A DNA stretch of 64,000 nt from Salegentibacter sp. 24. Lineage in GTDB: Bacteria > Bacteroidota > Bacteroidia > Flavobacteriales > Flavobacteriaceae. Every line of letters starts with the position of its first letter. Position 1 is the stretch's first letter. The DNA lies in assembly GCF_004362395.1 (NCBI RefSeq), contig NZ_SNWE01000002.1, forward strand, positions 186,001-250,000, read 5' to 3'. The position numbers were made by a program, and so were the translations under genes. The notes under the pieces are model-generated. The model was not told the origin of the DNA. It was given only the letters and a program-made list of their open reading frames with translations, and did not search any database. Shown here one piece after another: positions 43,508 through 51,137 of this stretch.

Positions 43508-44155
43508 ATGAAGATTATATACAAGGCCATAAATAAGTTGACAAGAAAAATATATATAGGAGCAACTATAAAAACTTTGGAAAGTAGGATAAAAGATCAT
43601 TTACAAAAGGCGAGACTAAAAACTGGAGGTGAATTCCAGGAAGCAATTAGGACTTATGGCCCGGAAGCCTTCGAGTGGGTTCAAATTGACACCGCAGACT
43701 CTAATAATGAATTGGCAGAAAAGGAAAGAGAGTATGTAATTAAATTTAATTCAAAGGAGGATGGCTATAACGCTGACCGTGGAGGAGGGGTGAAAAAGAA
43801 TATTTTTATGTATGATCTGGAAACTGGAGTCATCTTGTCAACTTTTTCATCCCTTTCAGAGGCAGCAGAATTTGTTGGATTAGATAATAAAACCATCAGC
43901 AAAGCTTGTCTTGGAGAGATTAAAAATTGTGGTGGTTATTCCTGGAGCTATACACTATCTGAAAATTTTAAACCAGAAGAAGATAAGCGAAAGAAAAAGG
44001 TTTTTCAATTTTACTTGCACGGAGAATTTGTGCGAAGTTATAAGTCCGTATCTGAAGCTTCAAGGTTCACTGGGATCAATAGCTCATCAATAGCTAAATG
44101 CTGCCGGGGAGAGTATAAATATGCTGGGGAGTATTATTGGGAGTATGAGGATTAA
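43508..44155 (+). CDS. GIY-YIG endonuclease with two NUMOD1-like repeats
   Basis: 215 residues. The N-terminal GIY-YIG nuclease starts YKAINKLTRKIYIGAT, with KEREYVIKFNSKEDGYN holding the metal-binding Glu region. Two NUMOD1-type DNA-binding repeats follow (VILSTFSSLSEAAEFVGLDNKTISKACLG and FVRSYKSVSEASRFTGINSSSIAKCCRG), each ending in a GGYSW- or GEYYW-like strand. This is the layout of free-standing homing endonucleases. It interrupts no gene here and may favour spread of the adjacent helicase locus. Confidence 0.9.
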   Translation: MKIIYKAINKLTRKIYIGATIKTLESRIKDHLQKARLKTGGEFQEAIRTYGPEAFEWVQIDTADSNNELAEKEREYVIKFNSKEDGYNADRGGGVKKNIFMYDLETGVILSTFSSLSEAAEFVGLDNKTISKACLGEIKNCGGYSWSYTLSENFKPEEDKRKKKVFQFYLHGEFVRSYKSVSEASRFTGINSSSIAKCCRGEYKYAGEYYWEYED

Positions 44156-44158
44156 TTC

Positions 44159-44189
44159 AAAAGGGGACGGCAGAGATGCTGCCCTTTTT
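44159..44189 (+). terminator. Terminator of the helicase/GIY-YIG operon
   Basis: AAAAGGG..GGCAG pairs with CTGCCCTTTTT around an AGATG loop, 4 bases after the stop codon. Confidence 0.75.
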
Positions 44190-44241
44190 AATTTTAATAA
44201 GGAAAGTCCAACCTATTTAATATTTAAATATTCCCAAAGGA

Positions 44242-44271
44242 TTGAAATGAGGAAATAAGGATATAACTTTG
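44242..44271 (+). promoter_or_regulatory. Promoter of the last island gene
   Basis: TTG (44242-44244), 19 bases, TAACTTTG (44264-44271): a full consensus match, leaving a very short leader before ATG 44290. Confidence 0.75.
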
Positions 44272-44289
44272 ACCTTAAGAAATATAACA

Positions 44290-44592
44290 ATGAAGAATTT
44301 AAATCAATATAGTCATAGGGTGAGCATTTTATTTAATGAATACCTTCAAAACCGTGTTGATCTGGATGAATTTATCCAAAAGCTTCGTGCCCTGGAAAAT
44401 CTTTACAAGCAAAACCTTAAAAGTGATACCCAAGAAAATTTTATGTGGTTTAAATTTTCTGAGGATGATACCCTTGTAACCACAATTGATGACCTTGAGA
44501 GGGATTTATCCAACTCAAATAGAAATTTCACATTGGAGCGAATGAGAGAAGCTATAAATCTTGACAACGACCTATTCATTTACTATTCTTAG
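44290..44592 (+). CDS. Unknown small protein at island right end
   Basis: 100 residues from ATG 44290, chosen because the consensus promoter ends at 44271. It is helical and acidic (VSILFNEYLQNRVDLDEFIQKLRALENLYKQ ... LERMREAINLDNDLFIYYS). No family is recognised. It has its own promoter. Its place next to attR is where excision or immunity functions are often found, but nothing in the protein shows such a role. Confidence 0.6.
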   Translation: MKNLNQYSHRVSILFNEYLQNRVDLDEFIQKLRALENLYKQNLKSDTQENFMWFKFSEDDTLVTTIDDLERDLSNSNRNFTLERMREAINLDNDLFIYYS

Positions 44593-44630
44593 AATTTAGA
44601 TGTAGAAGGGATGTCATGACCTGCATAAAT

Positions 44631-44658
44631 TTAGGGACAGAGGGTTCGAGTCCTAAAG
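44631..44658 (+). repeat. Degenerate second att-like/T-arm relic
   Basis: TTAGGGACAGAGGGTTCGAG followed by TCC resembles 44770-44790 (TTAGGACAGAGAGTTCGAGTC) with one gap and one substitution. It has the T-arm core GGTTCGAGTCC but no acceptor stem. Confidence 0.55.
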
Positions 44659-44779
44659 GTAAAAATGTTTGCACCGAATGAATATTTTTTCGTACTATTG
44701 CAGCCCTTTAACAATAGAAAAAGAGAGCTATTTCGGCTCATTTGAAATACTGAGCTGAATTTGAATAAGTTAGGACAGA

Positions 44780-44804
44780 GAGTTCGAGTCTCGTCCAGAC
44801 CGCA
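44780..44804 (+). repeat. attR: 25-bp direct repeat of tRNA-Asp 3' end
   Basis: Exact copy of 20268-20292 with no tRNA body in front of it. The chromosomal terminator that belonged to the original tRNA follows at 44813. Confidence 0.92.
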
Positions 44805-44812
44805 AAGTTGCA

Positions 44813-44842
44813 AAAGCCTTTCAGGAATGAGAGGCTTTTTTT
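44813..44842 (+). terminator. Ancestral terminator of tRNA-Asp
   Basis: AAGCCTTTC and GAGAGGCTT pair imperfectly, followed by a T run, 9 bases after attR. Confidence 0.7.
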
Positions 44843-45097
44843 ATGGGGTAAATTCACTTGAAATTGTGGGAACGGATGGATCTCCACCTTCTTTAGGGAT
44901 TTAGTTTCTATATCCTCCTTTTATATTTCATTTGTCATTACAGTGTAATCATTTTTCATGAAAAAAGGAATATAATAACTATTTTTCATAATTAGTAATC
45001 GGTTTTCATAGATGGTTTTATAGCTTAGAAGTTATACCCGCATATTGCCTTCGCTTATTGTAGAGCGTAGTTTTTATGCGGGGATTAATCTTTTTAT

Positions 45098-45129
45098 TTG
45101 TTAAATAGAAAGAAGAAATTGTATATTTG
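45098..45129 (+). promoter_or_regulatory. Orphan flavobacterial promoter
   Basis: TTG (45098-45100), 21 bases, TATATTTG (45122-45129). No open frame longer than about 20 codons follows, so it may drive the structured RNA downstream. Confidence 0.5.
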
Positions 45130-45302
45130 CCAGCCCTTATGGAAACTTTATGTTTACCTAGATTTTGGTTTAACGATAGAAATCAATTTCTTCTGAAATG
45201 ATCCTTCAAAATACTTTATAAGTAGTAGGCGTCAGATTGGTTGGGTGAATTCAATAAAATTTACGGTTTTAGGATCGTGTAGCAAATGTTTTTCTAAAAA
45301 GG

Positions 45303-45446
45303 TTTTTGCATTAAATTTAAGTTGTGTTGTTTTCCCAATTTTGTTGGGATGTGTAGTTAGCCAGACCATTATCTTGTGTTGTGAAGATTTTGGCTAACCA
45401 ATGAGAAGCTTTTTTCCGTGTATTCGGAAAGAGGCTTTTTTTATTT
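45303..45446 (+). ncRNA. Candidate structured RNA, copy 2 (outside attR)
   Basis: Hairpin 1 is CCCAA/TTGGG (45334-45348). Hairpin 2 is GTTAGCCA/TGGCTAAC (45356-45363 with 45391-45398), a perfect 8-bp stem. The shared ACCAATGA is at 45397-45404. Terminator hairpin 3 has CCG/CGG at its tip and AAGC/GGCTT at its base (45406-45436), followed by T7. Arm sequences differ from copy 1 while pairing is kept, which argues for selection on structure. Confidence 0.55.
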
Positions 45447-45613
45447 TAGGGTTTCCTTGGTCACTCTAATCTTCTTAAATCAATTTAAGTTATAGTGGCT
45501 AAAAAGGTCGCAGATTTCACAGTTTCTAAATAAATGAGTTTTTTGTTAATCCAAAAAAGTGGATGTTTTATGGAAAATGAATTTTTTATATTTAAAAATC
45601 AAATTCATCTGAT

Positions 45614-46618
45614 ATGAAAAAGTTTCTGTATTACCTTTTAGTGTTTATTGGGTTGATTACCATTCTTATTTCCCTGGGTTCATTAATATCGAACGAAAGA
45701 ATCTGGTGGGTTAAAATTTTAGACTTTCCACGAATTCAGGTCTTGATTTTATCATCTATGGTACTGGTTTTGTTTTTTATATTAAAACGTGGTTTTGGAA
45801 GCAAAGACCTGAATCGGGGTCAATGGATTTTTATATTAGGGATAATTACCAGTATAGTAATCCAGGTTAAATATCTATATCCTTATACAAACCTGGGAGA
45901 AAAAAGACTAAAAAGTATTTCACTAGCCGAGGCACCTGAAGGTTCGACATTTGATCTATTAGTTGCTAATGTTTACTTGCACAACAAAAAGGTCCAAGAA
46001 CTTATTGATATCATTGATGATCGAGAGCCTGATATTATCCTTTTGATGGAGACAGATCAGTGGTGGGAGAATGCCCTACAATCCATTGATGATAAATATT
46101 CTTACGGGATGGAGTATCCGCTTAATAACACGTATGGCATGATATTATATTCAAAATTCCCGCTTTTCAACCAACAAATTAAGTTTTTGACCTACGACAA
46201 TGTGCCTTCCTTCCATACGCTTATTGAACTACCATCAGGAAAAATATTTAAGTTCCACGGGGTGCATCCTGTGCCTCCCTATCCAGGTGAGCCAAATACT
46301 ACCAATGATAAGGAGGTTGCTTTAGTGAAAATAGGTAAAATGGTTGAAAAAACAGATATGCCTGGGGTAGTAGCAGGAGACTTTAATGACGTTGCTTGGA
46401 CACGAGAGGATCTTTTTAAGCAAGATGACCTCCTCGAGGATGTTCGTATTGGCCGGGGGATTTACAATACTTATAGTGCTAAATCCATTTTCAAACGCTG
46501 GCCTTTGGATTATGTTTTTACAACCGAGCATTTTGCAGTAGTCGATATTTTACGCCTAAGGGATATTGGATCAGATCATTTCCCATTGTATGCAAGCTTA
46601 AGCCTTATTGGGGAATAA
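45614..46618 (+). CDS. Membrane-anchored endonuclease/exonuclease/phosphatase family protein
   Basis: 334 residues. Three N-terminal hydrophobic segments (about 4-22, 40-60 and 70-88) precede an EEP domain: LLVANVYLHNKK, DIILLMETDQWW (Glu metal ligand), KFHGVHPVPP, GVVAGDFNDVAW (D-F-N-D) and SDHFPLYAS (catalytic Asp-His). The soluble domain should lie outside the cytoplasmic membrane. Family members cleave nucleic acids or phospho-lipids, and the substrate is unknown here. Confidence 0.88.
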   Translation: MKKFLYYLLVFIGLITILISLGSLISNERIWWVKILDFPRIQVLILSSMVLVLFFILKRGFGSKDLNRGQWIFILGIITSIVIQVKYLYPYTNLGEKRLKSISLAEAPEGSTFDLLVANVYLHNKKVQELIDIIDDREPDIILLMETDQWWENALQSIDDKYSYGMEYPLNNTYGMILYSKFPLFNQQIKFLTYDNVPSFHTLIELPSGKIFKFHGVHPVPPYPGEPNTTNDKEVALVKIGKMVEKTDMPGVVAGDFNDVAWTREDLFKQDDLLEDVRIGRGIYNTYSAKSIFKRWPLDYVFTTEHFAVVDILRLRDIGSDHFPLYASLSLIGE

Positions 46619-46781
46619 ACCTCAGCTAGCGAATACAGTAGACCTCTGGGTTAGGCACCTGGAGTCTCAGACTTACTTCATGCAACGCCTATCCTTTTTT
46701 TTCGTGGGCGACTTGATCATTTATTTATACTCTGTTTCAGGGTGTTTTTGGGCTTGATCCTAATTCTTATCCAGGTAATTA

Positions 46782-46816
46782 AAAAAGCCCGAAAACACTA
46801 TGTGTATCGGGCTTTT
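46782..46816 (-). terminator. Terminator of tRNA-Phe
   Basis: AAAAAGCCCGA (46782-46792) and TCGGGCTTTT (46807-46816) pair. It works toward the left for the tRNA and could also stop rightward transcription. Confidence 0.8.
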
Positions 46817-46820
46817 AAGG

Positions 46821-46893
46821 TGGTGCCTCCAGGAATCGAACCAGGGACACAAGGATTTTCAGTCCTTTGCTCTACCAACTGAGCTAAGGCACC
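46821..46893 (-). tRNA. tRNA-Phe (anticodon GAA)
   Basis: On the minus strand GGTGCCT pairs with AGGCACC, discriminator A. The anticodon loop CTGAAAA gives GAA, and the T arm CCTGGTTCGATTCCTGG and D arm TAGCTCAGTTGGTAGAGCA are intact. CCA is not fully encoded. 73 bases long. Confidence 0.98.
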
Positions 46894-46907
46894 AGTTGCT
46901 TTGTTAT

Positions 46908-46938
46908 AAGCGGTTGCAAATATATATCCATTTTTATA
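46908..46938 (-). promoter_or_regulatory. Promoter of tRNA-Phe
   Basis: On the minus strand TTG (46938-46936), 20 bases, TATATTTG (46915-46908), 14 bases before the tRNA 5' end. Confidence 0.75.
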
Positions 46939-46999
46939 ATCTCACAAAGGAAAATTTAAAAAAATGCTTTTGTAATTTAGCCAGTATAATCATTTTGCT

Positions 47000-47731
47000 A
47001 TGAATTTAATTATTGATGTAGGTAATTCTGCCGTAAAAAGTGCTGTTTTTCAGAATAATAAACTTCTAAAATCTTATACTTGTTCGCATGAAAATTTTTT
47101 TGAATTATTTCAGAAAATTAGGAAAGAACATCCAGAGATCGCATTTTCTATCCTTTCTACGGTTATACATGATTCTTACAACATCGAAAAGATACTGGAA
47201 AAAGAGACTAAGCTTTTGTTCTTAAATGAAAACACTAAGCTTCCATTTAAAAATATATATGACTCTCCGCAAACCCTAGGAAAAGATCGGCTAGCACTTG
47301 TAGCTGCTGGTGCTGAAAAATATAAAGATTCAAATTTGTTAATTATTGACGCGGGTTCTTGTATTACTTTTGACTTCAAGAATGATAAGAATGAATATTT
47401 AGGGGGAGCAATTTCTCCTGGTTTACATATGAGATTAAAAGCCCTTCATCATTTTACAGCGAAACTTCCTTTGATTGAACTGGAAGAATACCTTCCTTTA
47501 ATCGGTAATTCTACCAAAAATAGTATTTTATCTGGCGTACTCAACGGGGTTGAAGCGGAGTTGGATGGAATAATTAAACGTTACAAAGCTGATTATAAAT
47601 ATTTAACAATTATTTTAACAGGAGGAGATACGCAAATTTTGTCAAAACGGGTAAAAAATGGCATATTTGCCAACCCGAATTTTCTTTTAGAGGGTTTAAA
47701 CTACATTTTAGAATTTAACAAGACTCAATGA
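47000..47731 (+). CDS. coaX: Type III pantothenate kinase
   Basis: 243 residues. LIIDVGNSAVKSAVF (ATP phosphate-binding loop), DSPQTLGKDRLALVAAGAEKY (the GxDR-type pantothenate and catalytic Asp motif) and LLIIDAGSCITFDF are the three CoaX signatures. It catalyses the first step of coenzyme A synthesis. Its stop overlaps the next start by 4 bp (ATGA), so it heads the envelope operon. Confidence 0.95.
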   Translation: MNLIIDVGNSAVKSAVFQNNKLLKSYTCSHENFFELFQKIRKEHPEIAFSILSTVIHDSYNIEKILEKETKLLFLNENTKLPFKNIYDSPQTLGKDRLALVAAGAEKYKDSNLLIIDAGSCITFDFKNDKNEYLGGAISPGLHMRLKALHHFTAKLPLIELEEYLPLIGNSTKNSILSGVLNGVEAELDGIIKRYKADYKYLTIILTGGDTQILSKRVKNGIFANPNFLLEGLNYILEFNKTQ

Positions 47732-48978
47732 TTAAACGATTTATAGTAATCGTAGCTGTTTTTTTTACAGTGGTTGCTACTGCTCAGGAGAATGTGTCAT
47801 CGCCCTATTCATATTACGGGATTGGACTAACCACCTTTAAAGGGACCGTGGAAAACAGGTCTATGGGAGGTTTAAGTATGTTTTCAGACAGTATTCATCT
47901 AAACCTAAGAAATCCTGCCGCTTACGGAAGGTTAAGAAGAACTACATATGCCGTAGGAGGCTCTCATGATAGGTTGACTCTTAACTCAGATAATGCTGAG
48001 GATAATGCTAAGGTAACTTCTCTTGATTATTTAGCAATTGGAGTGCCTGTAGGAGGAAATCTTGGTTTCGGAATTGGAGTTTTACCATACACCTCAGTTG
48101 GATATCAAATTCTCGATGTTAGGGAGGATGTCGCTAGCAGGTTAGAAGGTCGTGGTGGAATGAATAAAGTATTTCTTTCAGCTGGTTATCAGGTCATCCC
48201 TTCTTTAAGTATTGGCGTTGATGCGAATTACAACTTCGGAAATCTTCAAAACCGTAGAACAATAGTCCGTGAAGATGTTCAGTTAGGAACACGAGATATA
48301 AGCAGAACTGATCTCCTGGGGTTTAGTTATAATTTTGGAGCCGATTTTCAACAAAAACTTAAAAATGGGCTAAATTTACACGCCTCAGCCACATTTTCAC
48401 CAACTACTACCATTGACGCTGAAAACACTAGGAGCCTGGCTACTATCGCTTTTACCGGTAGGGGTGAGTTAGTGGTGGAAGAGAGAGATTTAGAGGTTGC
48501 AGATTCAGAATTGCAACTTCCATCCAAATATTCTTTAGGATTAGGTCTGGGTAAAAGTAATACTTGGTTCTTTGGAGGAGAGTACGTAAGTACCGATGAT
48601 AATTCGTTTTTAAGTGTAAATGGTGCAGGTGGAACAAATGCAAATTTTGCCAAAGCTGCGCAATATAAATTTGGCGGATACTTTATTCCAGAATATAATT
48701 CTATTACGAATTATTTTAATCGGATTGTTTATCGGGCTGGATTCAGGTACGAGGAGACCGGTTTGAGCGTCAATAATCAGGACATTAATGAGTTTGGCAT
48801 TACTTTTGGAGTTGGACTACCTGTAGGACCAGGATTTTCAAATATAAACCTTGGCTTTGAGTATGGTCAGCGCGGTACGACAGATTCAGGTTTAATTCAG
48901 GAAGATTATTTAAGGTTTTCAGTTGGGCTTTCCTTAACTGAAGCCAGAAGATGGTTCGAAAGAAGAAAATTTAATTAA
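47728..48978 (+). CDS. Outer membrane beta-barrel protein
   Basis: 416 residues. A signal peptide (about 1-19, ending VVATAQ) is followed by a protein of alternating beta-strands rich in Gly and aromatic residues (YSYYGIGLTTFKGTVENRSMGGL ... LGLGKSNTWFFGGEYVS ... FRYEETGLSVN) that ends in a barrel-like strand. The pattern is FadL/OmpP1-like. The conserved N-terminal SMGG..HLNLRNPAAYG region is shared with flavobacterial proteins found after coaX. The cargo is unknown. Confidence 0.8.
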   Translation: MIKRFIVIVAVFFTVVATAQENVSSPYSYYGIGLTTFKGTVENRSMGGLSMFSDSIHLNLRNPAAYGRLRRTTYAVGGSHDRLTLNSDNAEDNAKVTSLDYLAIGVPVGGNLGFGIGVLPYTSVGYQILDVREDVASRLEGRGGMNKVFLSAGYQVIPSLSIGVDANYNFGNLQNRRTIVREDVQLGTRDISRTDLLGFSYNFGADFQQKLKNGLNLHASATFSPTTTIDAENTRSLATIAFTGRGELVVEERDLEVADSELQLPSKYSLGLGLGKSNTWFFGGEYVSTDDNSFLSVNGAGGTNANFAKAAQYKFGGYFIPEYNSITNYFNRIVYRAGFRYEETGLSVNNQDINEFGITFGVGLPVGPGFSNINLGFEYGQRGTTDSGLIQEDYLRFSVGLSLTEARRWFERRKFN

Positions 48979-48999
48979 CCACAATAATAAAACAAGAAA

Positions 49000-50373
49000 A
49001 TGAAAGCGAGATTTATAGCATTAATTACAGGAGCCGTGCTAGGTTCAAGTGTTTTAAGTGCACAGTCGAATGATTGTGCTACAATGGCAGCTTTGGCTTA
49101 TGATGATGCAAAAGCTAAAAATTACGATGCCGCTTATGAACCTTTAATGAAAGTTAAAGAAGAATGCCCTAAATATAGTTTAGCAACTTTTCAGTATGGG
49201 GAGCGAGTTCTTGATTATAAAATTGAAAATTCTGAAGGGGCCGAGAAGGAGCAGTATATCCAAGAACTTATAAATCTTTGGGAAGAACGTTTGGAACTAT
49301 ATCCTAGCAAATCTTCAGCAGGGCAAATTTATGCTGACATCGCCCAGTTAAAATACGACCATAAATTAGGTACTAAGGAAGAATTGTATAATGCTTTTGA
49401 TAAAGCTTATACAGAAGATCGTGAGAATTTTACCAGTGCTAAAAGTTTATACGCTTATTTCGATCTAATGGTTGAAATGCAAGATGCAGGTGATAGAGAA
49501 CTTCAAGATGTTTTTGATAGTTACGATAAAGTAATGGAGAAAATTGAAGAAGAGGAAAATGACGCAGCCCAAAGGCTGGCTGAAATAATAAAGAAACAAG
49601 AAGCAGGAGAAGAGCTTACAGCTAAGGAGAAAAAGCAGGTTAAATATGCTGAGATTAATTTGAATAATTACAATGCTGTTAAAAATGCGCTTAACGCTAA
49701 ACTAGGAGCAAGAGCGGATTGTGATAACTTAATCCCGCTTTACAAGAAGGATTTTGAAGCAAAGAAAAATGATGTTAACTGGCTGCAGAATGCTAACGCT
49801 AGATTATCTGCGAAAGATTGTACCGAAGATCCATTATTCTTCCAGGTTTCTGAAGCACTTCATGAATTAGAGCCTTCTGCAAGTTCTGCCTACTCTTTAG
49901 GCCAGTTGGCAGAGGCTGACGGTGATCGAGCGAAAGCCCTAGAATACTATAATGAAGCTGCCCAATTGGAAGAAGATCCAAGTGACAAAGCGAGGATTTT
50001 CTATAGAATTGCTTCTAACTATAAAGAAAGAGGTAGTTTTTCACAGGCCAGAAATTATTATAGAAAAGCAATTGATGCTAAACCATCTTTAGGTAATGCT
50101 TATTTGCAAATTGCTAATATGATCGCTCAAAGTGCAAACAGTTGTGGTGATACTACTTTTAATAAAAGAGCTGTTTATTGGTTAGCAGCGGATTATGCTG
50201 CCAGAGCGGCAAGGGTAGACCCTTCTATTGCATCTACAGCAAATCAAACTGCTACTGCCTATAGAGGTAGAGCGCCACAAAAATCTGATGTATTTCAGGA
50301 GGGTAGAAGTGCTGGAGAAGCAATAACCATTGGATGTTGGATTGGGGAAACCGTGCGCATTCCACAGATGTAA
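49000..50373 (+). CDS. Secreted TPR-repeat protein
   Basis: 457 residues with a signal peptide (about 1-21, ending VLSAQ). TPR-like helices run through 30-130 and 300-400, with two recognisable repeats (SAYSLGQLAEADGDRAKALEYYNEAAQLE and ARIFYRIASNYKERGSFSQARNYYRKAIDAKP). A charged coiled segment lies between. It likely acts as a periplasmic scaffold beside the outer membrane protein gene. It is 21 bp downstream of that gene and immediately upstream of lptC. Confidence 0.85.
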   Translation: MKARFIALITGAVLGSSVLSAQSNDCATMAALAYDDAKAKNYDAAYEPLMKVKEECPKYSLATFQYGERVLDYKIENSEGAEKEQYIQELINLWEERLELYPSKSSAGQIYADIAQLKYDHKLGTKEELYNAFDKAYTEDRENFTSAKSLYAYFDLMVEMQDAGDRELQDVFDSYDKVMEKIEEEENDAAQRLAEIIKKQEAGEELTAKEKKQVKYAEINLNNYNAVKNALNAKLGARADCDNLIPLYKKDFEAKKNDVNWLQNANARLSAKDCTEDPLFFQVSEALHELEPSASSAYSLGQLAEADGDRAKALEYYNEAAQLEEDPSDKARIFYRIASNYKERGSFSQARNYYRKAIDAKPSLGNAYLQIANMIAQSANSCGDTTFNKRAVYWLAADYAARAARVDPSIASTANQTATAYRGRAPQKSDVFQEGRSAGEAITIGCWIGETVRIPQM

Positions 50374-50374
50374 T

Positions 50375-50947
50375 ATGAGATTAACATATAAGGAAATAAT
50401 AACAGGCATTGTCACGCTCTTAGGCGTGACAATGCTTTTTTCATGCCAGGGTAATCTCAATGAGCTTCGTGCCTTAGAAATCGAAGGTGATGCTCCACAG
50501 GCCATTGCAGAGGGAATAAACCTTAAGTATACGGATTCCGGGCGTTTGGTGGCAAATTTGAAAAGTCCCAAAATGATGGATTTTACCAATAAAGAATTCC
50601 CATACCGTGAGTTTCCCCAGGGACTGAAACTGGAGATTTATGACGAAAATAATAAGAAAAGTACTGTTATTTCAGATTACGGAATAATTTACGATGGAAC
50701 AAACCTTATAGACCTGCAGGGAAATGTAGTGATTTATACTGCCGATAGTATGCGTCTGGAAGCCTCACAATTATTCTGGGATCAAAATATTAATTGGATA
50801 TTTACCGATAAGCCCAATACGATAAGATTTCCAAATGGCGCACTTAACGAAGGGGAGGGTTTTGATGCTAATCAAAATTTCGGTAATTTTCGGTCACGAA
50901 CCAATGTAGGGGTTCAAATAATTAAAGATGATAAATCCGATGAGTAA
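50375..50947 (+). CDS. lptC: LPS export protein LptC-like lipoprotein
   Basis: 190 residues from ATG 50375; the frame extends upstream only by overlapping the TPR gene. The N-terminus has a lipobox-like LLGVTMLFSC. The body (INLKYTDSGRLVANLKSPKMMDF ... LIDLQGNVVIYTADSMRLEASQLFWDQNINWIFTD) is the LptC/OstA beta-jellyroll pattern. It would pass LPS from the LptBFG transporter to LptA across the periplasm. Confidence 0.88.
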   Translation: MRLTYKEIITGIVTLLGVTMLFSCQGNLNELRALEIEGDAPQAIAEGINLKYTDSGRLVANLKSPKMMDFTNKEFPYREFPQGLKLEIYDENNKKSTVISDYGIIYDGTNLIDLQGNVVIYTADSMRLEASQLFWDQNINWIFTDKPNTIRFPNGALNEGEGFDANQNFGNFRSRTNVGVQIIKDDKSDE

Positions 50948-51137
50948 ATATTTTAAATATTTTGAATACGCTTATTTATTTATAGCTGCATTTTTCCTGT
51001 TTGAAAGTTTTAGAATTTGGAATACCGAGCGCAGCAGGGCGTATTTATTCATTTTTTTTGTCATTATATCTATCTTTATGTTCTTTTTTAAAAGACGTTT
51101 TAGACGTAAGATTGAAGAGCGTAATAAGCGGGAGTAA
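50940..51137 (+). CDS. Small two-TM membrane protein
   Basis: 65 residues from ATG 50940, overlapping lptC by 8 bp. Two hydrophobic helices (FEYAYLFIAAFFLFESFRIW and YLFIFFVIISIFMFFF) and a strongly basic C-terminus (KRRFRRKIEERNKRE) give a hairpin with both ends inside. Function unknown. The place between lptC and the CNNM gene is commonly occupied by such a protein in flavobacteria. Confidence 0.75.
   Translation: MSKYFKYFEYAYLFIAAFFLFESFRIWNTERSRAYLFIFFVIISIFMFFFKRRFRRKIEERNKRE

Larger units (their letters stand above)
20268..44804. mobile_element. Integrated genomic island at tRNA-Asp, about 24.5 kb
   Basis: It is bounded by a perfect 25-bp direct repeat of the tRNA-Asp 3' end (20268-20292 and 44780-44804). 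A tyrosine recombinase is the first gene inside the tRNA end. Cargo is a restriction cluster, a Pycsar-like operon, regulators and a replication module; many genes are hypothetical. No relaxase, coupling protein, T4SS, capsid or terminase gene is visible, so transfer probably needs a helper phage or conjugative element. Core housekeeping genes on both sides support insertion into an otherwise normal chromosome. Confidence 0.9.
44805..45613. other. 809-bp non-coding region right of the island
   Basis: No protein gene is supported. It holds the ancestral tRNA-Asp terminator (44813-44842), three TTTTCAT-type motifs near 44955-45010, an orphan consensus promoter (45098-45129) and the second structured-RNA copy (45303-45446). 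Confidence 0.6.

Noticed and set aside
44631-44813. Minus-strand 60-residue frame
   Set aside because: It is the antisense of the tRNA-derived att sequences (LCPN repeats), not a gene.
44940-45020. Short repeats TTTTTCAT as CRISPR or iterons
   Set aside because: Only three irregular copies are present, without constant spacing. No CRISPR array or cas gene was seen anywhere in the window.
46619-46780. Partial tRNA or att remnant before tRNA-Phe
   Set aside because: A GGCACCTGG string resembles the tRNA end, but no T arm or matching repeat accompanies it.
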